From assembly GCF_041435435.1 (NCBI RefSeq), contig NZ_CP108494.1:2576501-2640500 (forward strand): a DNA stretch of 64,000 nt, in the 5' to 3' direction. Source of the DNA: Streptomyces sp. NBC_01241 (GTDB taxonomy: Bacteria > Actinomycetota > Actinomycetes > Streptomycetales > Streptomycetaceae). Below, one piece after another: positions 8,244-17,135 of this stretch. A program made the position numbers and the translations under genes. The notes beneath the pieces are model-generated. The model saw only the letters and a program-made list of their open reading frames with translations, searched no databases and was not told where the DNA came from. Position 1 is the first letter of the stretch. Every line of letters starts with the position of its first letter.

Positions 8244-8738
8244 TCACACCACCTGGTGCAGCCACCGCACCGGCGCGCCCTCGCCCGCGTGACGGAAGGG
8301 TTCCAGTTCGTCGTCCCACGGCTTGCCGAGCAGCTTGGCGATCTCGGCCTCCAGGTCGGTCTCGTCCCGCACCGACCGTGCCAGCGCCGCACGCAGCCGG
8401 TCCTCGGGCACCAGGATGTCGCCGTGCATGCCGGTGACGGCGTGGAAGATGCCCAGCCGGGGCGTGGAGCTGTAGCGCTCGCCCTCCGACGTGGGGCTCG
8501 GCTCCGCCGTCACCTCGAAGCGCAGCAGATCCCAGCCGCGCAGCGCGGAGGCCAGCTTCGACGCCGTGCCGGGGCGGGCCTGCCAGGAGAACTCGGAACG
8601 CCAGGTGCCGGGCGCGGCCGGCTGTCTGATCCAGTCGAGCTGGACCCGCACACCGAGGACACCCGCCACCGCCCATTCGACATGGGGGCAGAGCGCGCGC
8701 GGTGCGGAGTGAACGTACAGAACTCCACGTGTCGTCAC
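8244..8738 (-). CDS. DUF3145 family protein
   Basis: This 164-residue protein matches DUF3145, an actinobacteria-specific family of unknown function usually found next to fabF. Recognisable stretches are the N-terminal TTRGVLYVHSAPRALCPHVEWA and the central PGTWRSEFSWQARPGTASKLAS, followed by WDLLRFEVTAEPS and the C-terminal PWDDELEPFRHAGEG. It has no signal peptide or membrane segment. It is transcribed toward fabF, with the terminator and repeat in between. Long-term linkage to the fatty acid operon hints at a lipid-related task, but this is inference from position only. Confidence 0.9.
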   Translation of the reverse strand: MTTRGVLYVHSAPRALCPHVEWAVAGVLGVRVQLDWIRQPAAPGTWRSEFSWQARPGTASKLASALRGWDLLRFEVTAEPSPTSEGERYSSTPRLGIFHAVTGMHGDILVPEDRLRAALARSVRDETDLEAEIAKLLGKPWDDELEPFRHAGEGAPVRWLHQVV

Positions 8739-9088
8739 CGGGACCTCCAGTGTGGGACGAAGTTCGCCTTCCCCAGCGGCCTCGCGCCCGTACCGTCTCT
8801 TCTCAGCCGGCCCCCGAGGTTCTCGTCAGTAAACAGCATCGGGGTGAATCTCCTGAAAAGGGACAGTATGTGACGTGATGTGATTTACGGAAAGCCACCC
8901 GAGTGGAGCCGGGCGAGGCAACGCGCCGCTGGTTCGACGAGGAAAAGCTACCGCGCGGCGGCGGCCGAGGTGTGACGTACGGTCGGTCCTGGGCACATCA
9001 TTCGCACAGCTTTCACCCTGTGGGGCACCCGGGCCCGCCGCCCGGTGCCGCGGGGGGTTGCCGGGGGCATAACCGAGGGGACCAACGG
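8739..9088. other. 350-bp intergenic region between DUF3145 and the GDSL lipoprotein
   Basis: This divergent gap must hold promoters for both flanking genes. An AT-richer tract near 8860-8895 (gtatgtgacgtgatgtgattt) is the likeliest promoter area. I see no RNA gene or hairpin with clear meaning. Confidence 0.4.
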
Positions 9089-10006
9089 ATGCAGAATCGT
9101 TTTGCCCGTCACCGTTCGCGCACCGCGGCGGCTGTCCTGGCGGCGGTCTCGTTGCTCGGCGCCGCCGCTCTGACCGGTTGCGACGCCGATGGGAACAGAA
9201 CAACGAAGGGGGCGGCGGCCGAGCCGCGGGAGCCGTCCGCGAGGCCCGGACCGGTCTGGGACCGCAGTCCTGGGTCGGTGGCCGCCGTCGGTGACTCCAT
9301 CACCCGCGGGTTCGACGCGTGTTCGGTGCTGGCGGACTGTCCGGAGGCGTCCTGGGCGACCGGCACGGACCGGGAGGTGCGCAGCCTCGCTGTGCGGCTG
9401 CTCGGTGAGTCGGGGGCCGCCGCGCGCAGTTGGAACCACGCCGAGACGGGGGCCAGGATCGCGCAGTTGCCGCAGCAGATGGCGTTGGCCGCGAAGGAGA
9501 AGCCGGATCTGGTGACGGTGATGATCGGCGCCAATGACGCCTGCCGGGACTCGGTGCGGCTGATGACGCCGGCGGCTGATTTCCGGGCGTCGTTCGAGGC
9601 TTCGATGCGTCAGTTGCGCGCCGGGGCACCGAAGGCGCAGGTGTACGTGTCGAGCGTGCCGGATCTCAAGCGGCTCTGGTCGACGGGGCGCGGCAACGCG
9701 CTGGGCAAGCAGATCTGGAAGCTGGGGATCTGTCAGTCGATGCTGGGGGACGCGGACGACATGGGGGTGCCCGCCGTGGCCCGGCGCGCCTCGGTGCAGG
9801 AGCGGGTCGTGGCGTACAACGAGGCGCTGCGGGACGTCTGCGCGAAGGACCGGCGCTGCCGCTACGACGGCGGGGCGGTCTTCGACTACGCGTTCACGGG
9901 CAAGCAGCTCAGCCAGTGGGACTGGTTCCATCCGGGGCGCAACGGGCAGGCGAGGCTGGCGGAGATCGCGTACCGCAATGTCACTTCGGCCAGGCCCCCG
10001 GCGTAG
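9089..10006 (+). CDS. SGNH/GDSL-hydrolase lipoprotein
   Basis: This 305-residue protein has a lipoprotein signal peptide: positively charged N-terminus, hydrophobic run and lipobox LTGC near residues 28-31, so it should be anchored outside the membrane. SGNH hydrolase blocks follow. Block I is AAVGDSITRG with the Ser nucleophile, block III is TVMIGANDAC, and block V is WDWFHPGRNGQ with the catalytic His. These enzymes are esterases or lipases; the substrate is unknown. ATG 9089 was chosen for the GAGGGGA site before it and for the signal peptide fit. It ends 11 bp before the aldose epimerase, so the two may be cotranscribed. Confidence 0.9.
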   Translation: MQNRFARHRSRTAAAVLAAVSLLGAAALTGCDADGNRTTKGAAAEPREPSARPGPVWDRSPGSVAAVGDSITRGFDACSVLADCPEASWATGTDREVRSLAVRLLGESGAAARSWNHAETGARIAQLPQQMALAAKEKPDLVTVMIGANDACRDSVRLMTPAADFRASFEASMRQLRAGAPKAQVYVSSVPDLKRLWSTGRGNALGKQIWKLGICQSMLGDADDMGVPAVARRASVQERVVAYNEALRDVCAKDRRCRYDGGAVFDYAFTGKQLSQWDWFHPGRNGQARLAEIAYRNVTSARPPA

Positions 10007-10017
10007 GCTTTGTGATC

Positions 10018-11016
10018 ATGGACACAGGTTCGAGCGCGGTGATACGTGCGGAAGAGTTCGGTACCCTCGCGGACGGCGCCGTCGTGCACCGGTGGACGCT
10101 GGAGCGGGGCGGTACGCGGGTGCGCGTCCTGACGTACGGCGGCATCGTGCAGTCGGTCGAGGTGCCCGGCCGGGACGGAGCGCGGGCGGGTGTCGCGCTC
10201 GGGCTGCCGGACCTCGCCGGGTACGAGACGTTCACCGGCCCGTATTTCGGCGCGCTCGTCGGGCGGTACGCGAACCGGATCGGCGGGGCCTGTTTCGAAC
10301 TGGACGGCCACACGCACCGGGTGACGCGGAACGAGGGGCGCAACCATGTGCACGGCGGGGCCCGGGGCTTCGACAAGCGCGTGTGGGAGGCTCGGGAGGT
10401 GGCGGACGGTGTCCGGCTGTCCCTGGTCTCCGAGGACGGCGAGGAGGGCTTCCCGGGGCGTCTGACGGTGTCGGCGACGTACTCGCTGGACGAGGACGGG
10501 GCGCTGCGGATCGCGTACCGGGCGACGACGGACGCCCCGACGGTGGTCAACCTCACCAATCACACGTACTGGAACCTCGCGGGCGCCGACAGCGGCAGCG
10601 CCCTCGGGCAGGTGCTGCGGATCGCGGCCGGGCGGATCACCCCGGCGGACGCCGAGTCGCTGCCGACGGGCGAGTTCCTGCCGGTGGACGGGACCAGGTT
10701 CGACTTCCGTGAGCCGCGGCCGGTCGGCCCGGACTACGACCACAACTTCGTGCTGGACGAGGCGGTGGCGGGTCCGGTGGCCGAGCTGTACGACGCGGGG
10801 TCGGGGCGCGTCCTGACCGTCAGCACGACGGAGCCGGGAATGCAGCTGTACACGGCGGACCACTTCGACGGGCGGCCGTTCGGGCCGTGCGGCGGGATCG
10901 CGCTGGAGACGCAGCACTTCCCGGACTCCCCGAACCGGCCGGAGTTCCCGAGCACGGTGCTGCGGCCGGGCGAGGAGTACGTCTCGTCGACGGTGTACGG
11001 ATTCTCGGTGCGCTGA
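10018..11016 (+). CDS. galM: aldose 1-epimerase
   Basis: GalM-type enzymes interconvert alpha and beta anomers of hexoses. The 332-residue sequence shows the substrate-binding GRYANRIGG motif, HGG in NHVHGGARGFD, the catalytic His in TNHTYWNL and the catalytic Glu in ALETQHFPDSPNRPEF. ATG 10018 follows the lipoprotein stop by 11 bp. Its neighbour on the opposite strand is a GH3 glycosidase, so both may act on released glucose. A perfect palindrome separates the two. Confidence 0.92.
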   Translation: MDTGSSAVIRAEEFGTLADGAVVHRWTLERGGTRVRVLTYGGIVQSVEVPGRDGARAGVALGLPDLAGYETFTGPYFGALVGRYANRIGGACFELDGHTHRVTRNEGRNHVHGGARGFDKRVWEAREVADGVRLSLVSEDGEEGFPGRLTVSATYSLDEDGALRIAYRATTDAPTVVNLTNHTYWNLAGADSGSALGQVLRIAAGRITPADAESLPTGEFLPVDGTRFDFREPRPVGPDYDHNFVLDEAVAGPVAELYDAGSGRVLTVSTTEPGMQLYTADHFDGRPFGPCGGIALETQHFPDSPNRPEFPSTVLRPGEEYVSSTVYGFSVR

Positions 11017-11035
11017 CGCGCCGTCGCCACGGCAG

Positions 11036-11079
11036 GGGAGAGCCCCGGAGCGGTGCCGGCACCGCTCCGGGGCTCTCCC
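11036..11079. terminator. 44-bp perfect palindrome between convergent galM and GH3 genes
   Basis: Two 22-nt arms (11036-11057 and 11058-11079) are exact reverse complements with no spacer. They lie between the galM stop and the GH3 stop and would act in both directions. Confidence 0.85.
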
Positions 11080-11096
11080 GCGCCGGGAGGGGCCGC

Positions 11097-13658
11097 TTAC
11101 CCGGCGGTGTCCACGGCCTTGGTATCCACGGCCTTGGTATCCACGGCCTTGATATCCACGGCCTTGATATCCATGGCCTTGATGTCCACGGCCTTGATGT
11201 CCACGGCCGTCGTCAGGCGTACGTCGCCGAGCGAGCGGGCCGCCTGCACCTCGTAGGTGCCGGGAACGAGGGTCCAGTCGTACGCGCTCTCGTCCCAGAT
11301 CTCGTACGCGCGCCGCTCCAGCGGGATCACCACCTCGGCACTCTCGCCGGGCGCCGCCTCGACCCGTGCGAAGCCGGCCAGCCAGCGGGCGGGGCGTTCG
11401 GCGCTGTCGTCCCGGGGCGCGAGGTAGAGCTGGACGGTCTCGGCGCCGGGGCGGGTGCCGGTGTTGCGGACGCGGACGGTGGCGCTGTCCGGGCCGGCCG
11501 TCAGGGTCTCGTACTCCCAGGTGGTGTAGCCGAGTCCGTGGCCGAAGGGGTACGCGGGCACGGTGCCCGCCTTCTCCCAGGCGCGGTAGCCGACGAAGAC
11601 GCCCTCGTCGTAGGAGAGTTCGCCGTCGGTGGGGGTGGTGTTCGAGACCGGGACGTCGGCGAGCGCGACCGGCCAGGTGGTGGGGAGGCGGCCGCCCGGT
11701 TCCTCGGCGCCGAGCAGGACGTCGGCCAGGGCGTGGCCGGCCTCCTGGCCGGGGAACCAGCTGAGCAGGACCGCGGCGACCTCGTCGCGCCACGGGAGCT
11801 CCACCGGGGAGCCGGAGTTGACGATCACGACCGTGTTCGGGTTGACGGCGGCGACGGCCCTGACGAGGTCGTCCTGGTGGCCGGGGAGCTTCAGGTCGGT
11901 GCGGTCGAAGCCTTCGGACTCGACGCGTTCGGTGGTGCCGACGACGACGATCGCGGTGTCCGCGGCGCGGGCCGACTCGACGGCCTCGGCGATCAGTTCC
12001 CCGTGGTCGCGGCGCGGGCCGAGGTGGCAGAAGGAGAACGAGACGCCGAGGATCGCCGCGTCGTCGCCCAGGGTGTCAGGGATCTGCCGCAGCGAGACCT
12101 CGACGGCTTCGCCCGCGGTGAGGGTGATCCGGCCGCGCTCCAGGGGGTTGCCGAAGAACGCCTCGCCGGGGTCGGTGGAGTCGGTGACCCGGTGGACGTC
12201 GTCGTACAGGGTCTCGCCCGCGACGGTGAGGGTGAGCGCTCCGGTGCCGCGGGTGCCGAAGATGTGCTCGCCGCTGTCGCGCGGGACGAAGGTGCCGGTG
12301 ATCTCGACGCTGTGCAGCGCCTCGCGGCTGACGCCCTCGGGTAGGTCGTCTGCGATCCACTGGAGGGTGCCGTTGTGCAGCGGGGCCGTGCCGATGACGG
12401 TGCCGGAGGCGTCGCAGCAGAGCGCCCTGAGTTCGAAGCCCTGCTCGGCGGGGGTGAGGTCGTCGTTCGGGTCGGCTCCGACGCGGTAGTCGACGGCGCC
12501 CTCGGGGAGGGCAGTGGTGAGGCCGTCCAGGGGCGAGACGATGTGGTGCGGGAAGACCTGTGCGGAGCCGCCGCCGAGGACCCGGGCGTCCCGGGCGAGC
12601 GCCCCGCTGAGCGCGACCTTGCGCACGGCCGCCGGGTCGACGGGGAGCACGGCGCGTTCGTTGCGTACGAGGACGAAGGAGCGGCGGGCGACCTCGCGGG
12701 CCAGTGCGTCGCCGTCGATCGTCTCCGGGTACGCGGCCCCGTCCACGACGGGCGGGGCGCCGTCCAGGATGCCGACGCGCGCGGCCAGCCGCAGCACGTT
12801 GCGTACGGCGCCGTCGACGACGGACTCCTCGACGTCACCGGCGCGCACGGCGTCCGCGAGCGCCTTCCCGTACACCGTTCCGGGGCCCGGCATGGCGACG
12901 TCGAGGCCGCCCTCCACGGCGGCGACGGTGGAGCGGGCGGCCAGCCAGTCGGAGACGACGTACCCGTCGAAGCCCCATTCGCCGCGCAGCACCGCGTTCT
13001 GCAGATAGCGGTGCTCGGTCATGGTCGATCCGTTGACCCGGTTGTAGGCGGCCATGATGCCCCACGGGTGGGCGTTCTTGACGATCCGTTCGAACGGGGC
13101 GAGGTAGATCTCGCGCAGGGTGCGCGGGGCGACGAGGTTGTCGACGGTGAAGCGGTCGGTCTCGGCGTCGTTGGCGACGAAGTGCTTGACGGTCGTGCCG
13201 ACGCCGCCGTCCTGCACGCCCCGGACATAGCCGGTGCCGATCTCGCCGGTGAGGTACGGGTCCTCGCTGTACGCCTCGAAGTGGCGCCCGCCGAGCGGGG
13301 ACCGGTGGAGGTTCACGGTCGGGGCGAGGAGGACGTGCACCCCCTTGCGGCGGGCCTCCTGGGCCAGCAGCCGGCCGGCCCGGCGGGCCAGGACCGGGTC
13401 CCACGTCGCGGCGAGCGCAGTGGGCGAGGGCAGGGCGACGGAGGGGTCGTCGGCGCTCCAGGCGACCCCGCGGACGCCGATCGGCCCGTCGGACATCACC
13501 AGGGAGCCCAGCCCGACGGCGGGAAGCGCGGGCAGCGACCACATGTCCTGGCCGGCCAGCAGCCGCGCCTTGTCGTCGAGGCCGAGTGCGGCCAGCGCCG
13601 CGTCGACCGCGGCCTCGCGGGCCGCATCGGGGTTGGTGGGTGTGGACGCGCCTGCCAC
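11097..13658 (-). CDS. GH3 beta-glucosidase with PA14 domain and repeat tail
   Basis: This 853-residue family GH3 enzyme removes beta-linked sugars from non-reducing ends. It has the N-terminal TIM barrel (KHFVANDAETDR; nucleophile Asp in YVVSDW), the C-terminal alpha/beta sandwich, an inserted PA14 carbohydrate-binding domain (around GTFVPRDSGEHIFGTRGTG) and a C-terminal fibronectin-III-like domain (SYDEGVFVGYRAWEK, FGHGLGYTTWEY). No signal peptide is seen, so it is probably cytoplasmic. GTG 13658 is used because GAGGAGG precedes it. The last 30 or so residues are a degenerate pentapeptide repeat (KAVDI/KAVDT). A TetR gene diverges from it and is its likely regulator. Confidence 0.92.
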   Translation of the reverse strand: MAGASTPTNPDAAREAAVDAALAALGLDDKARLLAGQDMWSLPALPAVGLGSLVMSDGPIGVRGVAWSADDPSVALPSPTALAATWDPVLARRAGRLLAQEARRKGVHVLLAPTVNLHRSPLGGRHFEAYSEDPYLTGEIGTGYVRGVQDGGVGTTVKHFVANDAETDRFTVDNLVAPRTLREIYLAPFERIVKNAHPWGIMAAYNRVNGSTMTEHRYLQNAVLRGEWGFDGYVVSDWLAARSTVAAVEGGLDVAMPGPGTVYGKALADAVRAGDVEESVVDGAVRNVLRLAARVGILDGAPPVVDGAAYPETIDGDALAREVARRSFVLVRNERAVLPVDPAAVRKVALSGALARDARVLGGGSAQVFPHHIVSPLDGLTTALPEGAVDYRVGADPNDDLTPAEQGFELRALCCDASGTVIGTAPLHNGTLQWIADDLPEGVSREALHSVEITGTFVPRDSGEHIFGTRGTGALTLTVAGETLYDDVHRVTDSTDPGEAFFGNPLERGRITLTAGEAVEVSLRQIPDTLGDDAAILGVSFSFCHLGPRRDHGELIAEAVESARAADTAIVVVGTTERVESEGFDRTDLKLPGHQDDLVRAVAAVNPNTVVIVNSGSPVELPWRDEVAAVLLSWFPGQEAGHALADVLLGAEEPGGRLPTTWPVALADVPVSNTTPTDGELSYDEGVFVGYRAWEKAGTVPAYPFGHGLGYTTWEYETLTAGPDSATVRVRNTGTRPGAETVQLYLAPRDDSAERPARWLAGFARVEAAPGESAEVVIPLERRAYEIWDESAYDWTLVPGTYEVQAARSLGDVRLTTAVDIKAVDIKAMDIKAVDIKAVDTKAVDTKAVDTAG
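11105..11208. repeat. 15-bp tandem repeat inside the GH3 3' end
   Basis: About seven copies of a 15-mer (consensus TCCACGGCCTTGGTA/TCCACGGCCTTGATA) are in frame and encode repeated KAVDT, KAVDI and KAMDI units at the protein C-terminus. This is typical of replication slippage. Confidence 0.85.
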
Positions 13659-13698
13659 GGCCGTACCTCCTCGTCGGTGTCCTGCACGGAATCGTCTC

Positions 13699-13730
13699 CA
13701 TACTGACCTCCTTACCAGTAGAGCAGTAGG
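13699..13730 (-). promoter_or_regulatory. strong ribosome site and out-of-frame ATG upstream of the GH3 gene, with CAGTAG direct repeat
   Basis: On the minus strand AAGGAGG (13713-13707) precedes ATG 13701 by 5 nt, but that ATG is not in frame with the GH3 protein. On the plus strand CAGTAG is repeated with a 2-bp spacer at 13716-13729, a possible operator for the divergent TetR regulator. Confidence 0.4.
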
Positions 13731-13809
13731 TTTCGTTACCATCTCGTGACTTTCGATGGCGTACGGTCCTCGGTGCGGGACCGATGAAGCACCGAAAGGG
13801 GCCGGGGCG

Positions 13810-14406
13810 ATGGTGCGGGCCAGAAGCACGGAGCGGCGGGCGGAGATTCTGCGCGCCACGCTCGAAGTGATCGCCGAGCGCGGCTATCGCGGCGCCTCGC
13901 TGAGCGCCGTCGCCGAGCGGGTCGGCCTCAGTCAGCAGGGGCTCCTGCACTACTTCCCGACCAAGGAGGCGCTGCTCATCGCCGTACTGGAGGACCGCGA
14001 CCGGTGGGACACCGGCGGCAGCCCCCGGAGCGACGGCACCTGGCGGACCGATCTGCTGGGCTCACTCGTCGAGTACAACGCGATGCGGCCCGGCATCGTC
14101 CAGACGTTCTCGGCACTGCTCGGCGAGAGCGTGACGGAGGGTCATCCCGCACGGGAGTTCTTCACCCACCGCTACACCCAGGTCCGCGCGAGCATGGCGG
14201 CGACGCTGCGCGCGGAGTACGGCGAGCGGCTGCCGGGCGGTCTGACTCCGGAGCGTGCGGCGCCCCTGCTGGTGGCGATCATGGACGGGCTCCAGTACCA
14301 GTGGCTCCTCGACCCGGATTCGGTGGACATGCCCGTGGCGTTCCAGGATTTCCTGGCGCTGTTGCGGTCGGCGGAACCGGAAGCTCCGGAGAACCCCCGA
14401 TCATGA
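13810..14406 (+). CDS. TetR-family transcriptional regulator
   Basis: This 198-residue protein has a canonical TetR helix-turn-helix at about residues 8-54: RRAEILRATLEVIAERGYRG, then SLSAVAERVGLSQQGLLHYF and PTKEALLIAVLEDRD. The C-terminal ligand domain is unassigned. It is divergent from the GH3 glycosidase with a 151-bp gap, the usual layout for a local repressor controlling a sugar-processing gene and itself. ATG 13810 gives a compact N-terminus; GTG 13813 is also possible. Confidence 0.9.
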   Translation: MVRARSTERRAEILRATLEVIAERGYRGASLSAVAERVGLSQQGLLHYFPTKEALLIAVLEDRDRWDTGGSPRSDGTWRTDLLGSLVEYNAMRPGIVQTFSALLGESVTEGHPAREFFTHRYTQVRASMAATLRAEYGERLPGGLTPERAAPLLVAIMDGLQYQWLLDPDSVDMPVAFQDFLALLRSAEPEAPENPRS

Positions 14407-14524
14407 CATGACCTGCTACGACGTCACTCCAACAAGATCGACGGTCCCCACCTGCGGGTGATTTCCGGGCGATCTACGCGCGTCCGGGCGAAGGGCACCT
14501 CCCGGGCGCCCCAAGGTGGGCCGC

Positions 14525-16483
14525 ATGACTTCCAAGCCCACCGGAACCTCCTCCGGCCTGCCCTCCCGGCGCACCATGATCACGGGCGCCGCCGCCGGTG
14601 CCGCCGCCCTCGCCACGACCGCCGTCGGCTCCGCGAACGCCGCCACGCCCCACGCCGTCGGCGCCGCCGCCGCGTCCGGCACCGCGCTCGCCCCCACGGC
14701 CGCCCCCGGCTCGGACTGGAACGCCTGCCTGACCATCGCCCGCGCCATCCTCGTACGCGACGAACAGGACCAGCCGCTGGTCCCCGCGTACCGCGACATC
14801 CTGCTGTCCAAGGGCCTGCCGCGCAGCCGCAAGGCCCCCAAGAAGGTGCTGGTCGTCGGCGCGGGCCCGGCCGGGCTCACCGCCGCCCACCTGCTCCGCG
14901 GCGCCGGGCACGACGTCACCGTGATCGAGGCCAACGGCAACCGCGTCGGCGGCCGGATCAAGACCTTCCGCACGGGCGGCCACGAGCACGCGAAGGCGCC
15001 GTTCGCCGACCCGAAGCAGTACGCCGAGGCCGGCGCCATGCGGATCCCCGACAGCCACCCGCTCGTCACCGGGCTCATCGACAGCTTCGATCTGAAGCGC
15101 CGCCCCTTCTACCTGGTCGACGTCGACACCGAGGGCCGGCCGGTCAACCACACCTGGATCCATGTCAACGGCGTCCGGATGCGCAAGGCCGACTACGCGG
15201 CGAAGCCGCAGGCGATCAACCGCTCGTTCGGTGTTCCCGCCGAGTTCGAGAACAAGACCGCCGCGACGATCGTGCGGGATGCCTTCAAGCCCGTGCGGCA
15301 GGAGTTCGAGGGCAAGGAGGGCCGGGAGCTCGTCGAGGGCTGGGCTCGGGTCATCCAGCGGTACGGGCACTGGTCGATGTTCCGCTTCCTGACCGAGGCG
15401 GCCAAGCTCGACGAGCGCACCATCGACCTCATCGGCACGGTCGAGAACCTCACCTCGCGGCTCCATCTCGCCTTTGTGCACAGCTTCATCGGGGCCTCCC
15501 TGATCAGCCCGGACACCGCGTTCTTCGAACTGCCGGACGGCACGGCCACCCTGGCCGACGCGATGTACAAGCGGGTCCGGGACCTCGTGCGGCTGGACCG
15601 CCGGGCCACCAGGATCAGTCACGGCGCGAACAGCGTCCGGGTCGAGACGATCTCCGAGGGCCGCGACGGCAAGCCGCTGGTGCGCGAGACGTTCACCGGC
15701 GACCGGGCGATCATCACCGTGCCGTTCTCCGGGCTGCGCCACATCCCCGTCGCACCCCTGCTCTCGTACGGCAAGCGGCGCGCGATCACCGAGATCCACT
15801 ACGACGCGGCGACCAAGGTGCTGCTCGAATTCAGCCGCCGCTGGTGGGAATTCGAGGAGAAGGACTGGAAGACCGAGCTGGACCGCATCAAGCCCGGCCT
15901 GTACGACGCCTACCGGCTGGGCAGGGCCCCGGCCGACGGTTCGCTGCTCGGCGCCCACCCCTCCGTACCGCCCGGTCAGCTGCCGCCCAACCAGCGGGTG
16001 CATTACGCGGCGTACCGGGCCACCGCGCGCAACCAGCCCGAGGCGGCGCACGTCATCGGCGGCGGATCGGTCACCGACAACCCCAACCGCTTCATGTTCC
16101 AGCCGTCCCACCCGGTCAAGGGCAGCGCGGGCGGTGTGGTCCTCGCCTCGTACAGCTGGGCCGACGACGCGCTGAAGTGGGACTCGCTGGACGACGACGA
16201 GCGCTATCCGCACGCCCTGGGCGGGGTGCAGGACGTGTACGGGCAGCGCGTCGAGGTCTTCTACACGGGCGTCGGCGCCACCCAGTCGTGGATGCGCGAC
16301 CCGTACGCGTACGGCGAGGCGTCGGTGCTGCTGCCGGGGCAGCACACCGAGTTGTTCGCCGATGTGCGCTCGGTGGAGGGGCCGCTGCACTTCGCCGGCT
16401 GCCACACGTCGATCAAGCCGGCCTGGATCGAGGGGGCCCTGGAGTCGGCCGTCAGGTCCGCACTGGAGGTGCACACCAGCTGA
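14525..16483 (+). CDS. Tat-exported flavin amine oxidase, L-glutamate-oxidase-like
   Basis: This 652-residue flavoenzyme starts with a twin-arginine signal ([12 protein letters not shown] up to about residue 40). The FAD-binding Rossmann motif [17 protein letters not shown] and the dinucleotide helper [10 protein letters not shown] follow. Compared with remembered Streptomyces sp. X-119-6 L-glutamate oxidase it aligns over most of its length. Arg173 in EAGAMRIP, Arg312 and His319 in [12 protein letters not shown] match the substrate-site Arg124, Arg305 and His312 of that enzyme. The C-terminal FAD region HFAGCHTS...AWIEGALES is typical. It lacks an insert of about 35 residues before NHTWI. 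Oxidation of L-glutamate to 2-oxoglutarate, ammonia and H2O2 outside the cell is the best guess; another L-amino acid is possible. Confidence 0.85.
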   Translation: MTSKPTGTSSGLPSRRTMITGAAAGAAALATTAVGSANAATPHAVGAAAASGTALAPTAAPGSDWNACLTIARAILVRDEQDQPLVPAYRDILLSKGLPRSRKAPKKVLVVGAGPAGLTAAHLLRGAGHDVTVIEANGNRVGGRIKTFRTGGHEHAKAPFADPKQYAEAGAMRIPDSHPLVTGLIDSFDLKRRPFYLVDVDTEGRPVNHTWIHVNGVRMRKADYAAKPQAINRSFGVPAEFENKTAATIVRDAFKPVRQEFEGKEGRELVEGWARVIQRYGHWSMFRFLTEAAKLDERTIDLIGTVENLTSRLHLAFVHSFIGASLISPDTAFFELPDGTATLADAMYKRVRDLVRLDRRATRISHGANSVRVETISEGRDGKPLVRETFTGDRAIITVPFSGLRHIPVAPLLSYGKRRAITEIHYDAATKVLLEFSRRWWEFEEKDWKTELDRIKPGLYDAYRLGRAPADGSLLGAHPSVPPGQLPPNQRVHYAAYRATARNQPEAAHVIGGGSVTDNPNRFMFQPSHPVKGSAGGVVLASYSWADDALKWDSLDDDERYPHALGGVQDVYGQRVEVFYTGVGATQSWMRDPYAYGEASVLLPGQHTELFADVRSVEGPLHFAGCHTSIKPAWIEGALESAVRSALEVHTS

Positions 16484-16504
16484 CCGGTGTCCGGCGGGCG
16501 TCGC

Positions 16505-17113
16505 TCAGCGGGCCAGGCCCAGGGTGACGCCCAGTCCGACGAGCACCGACCCGATGCCCCGGTTGAGGGCCTTCTGCCACTTCAGCATCGAGGTGCGCAG
16601 GCGCGAGCTCGAGAAGAACAGCGCGACCAGGGCGAACCAGCCGAAGTGGGCGGCGGACATGAACAGCCCGTAGCCGGCCTGCTGCCACACGCTGGTTCCG
16701 GGCCCGACGACCTGGGTGAAGGTCGACACGACGAAGAGCGTGGTCTTGGGGTTCAGCGCGTTGGTGAGGAAGCCGGTGCGCAGGGCCCCGAACCGCGTCA
16801 GCTGTGGCTTGGACTCCAGGTCGACGTCGAGATCGCCGCGGGCGAAGAAGGTGCGCAGCCCGATGTAGACGAGATAGGCGGCGCCGACCAGCTTGATCGC
16901 GGTGAACAGGGCGGTGGACGAGGCGATCAGCAGCCCGACGCCGAGCATCGTGTACGTGACGTGGACGAGTACGCCCGCGGCGACCCCGGCGGCGGCCATG
17001 AGCCCCGTCGTGCGGCCGTAGAGATAGCTGTTGCGGATGACCATCGCGAAGTCCGCGCCCGGACTGATGACGGCCAGGACGGTGATGACTGCGACGGCGA
17101 TGAGCTCGGTCAT
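16505..17113 (-). CDS. LysE/RhtB-family amino acid exporter
   Basis: This 202-residue membrane protein has about six hydrophobic segments and the LysE-family start ITVLAVISPGADFAMVIRNS, where the PGP-like motif is PGAD. FLTNALNPKTTLFVVSTF is the second conserved signature. Members export basic or neutral amino acids or small metabolites; the substrate here is not predictable. ATG 17113 follows GAGGAG. It is downstream of and co-directional with the EI24 gene (22 bp apart) and convergent with the L-glutamate-oxidase-like gene. Confidence 0.9.
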   Translation of the reverse strand: MTELIAVAVITVLAVISPGADFAMVIRNSYLYGRTTGLMAAAGVAAGVLVHVTYTMLGVGLLIASSTALFTAIKLVGAAYLVYIGLRTFFARGDLDVDLESKPQLTRFGALRTGFLTNALNPKTTLFVVSTFTQVVGPGTSVWQQAGYGLFMSAAHFGWFALVALFFSSSRLRTSMLKWQKALNRGIGSVLVGLGVTLGLAR

Positions 17114-17135
17114 GGGCGGATGATCTCCTCGGTCC

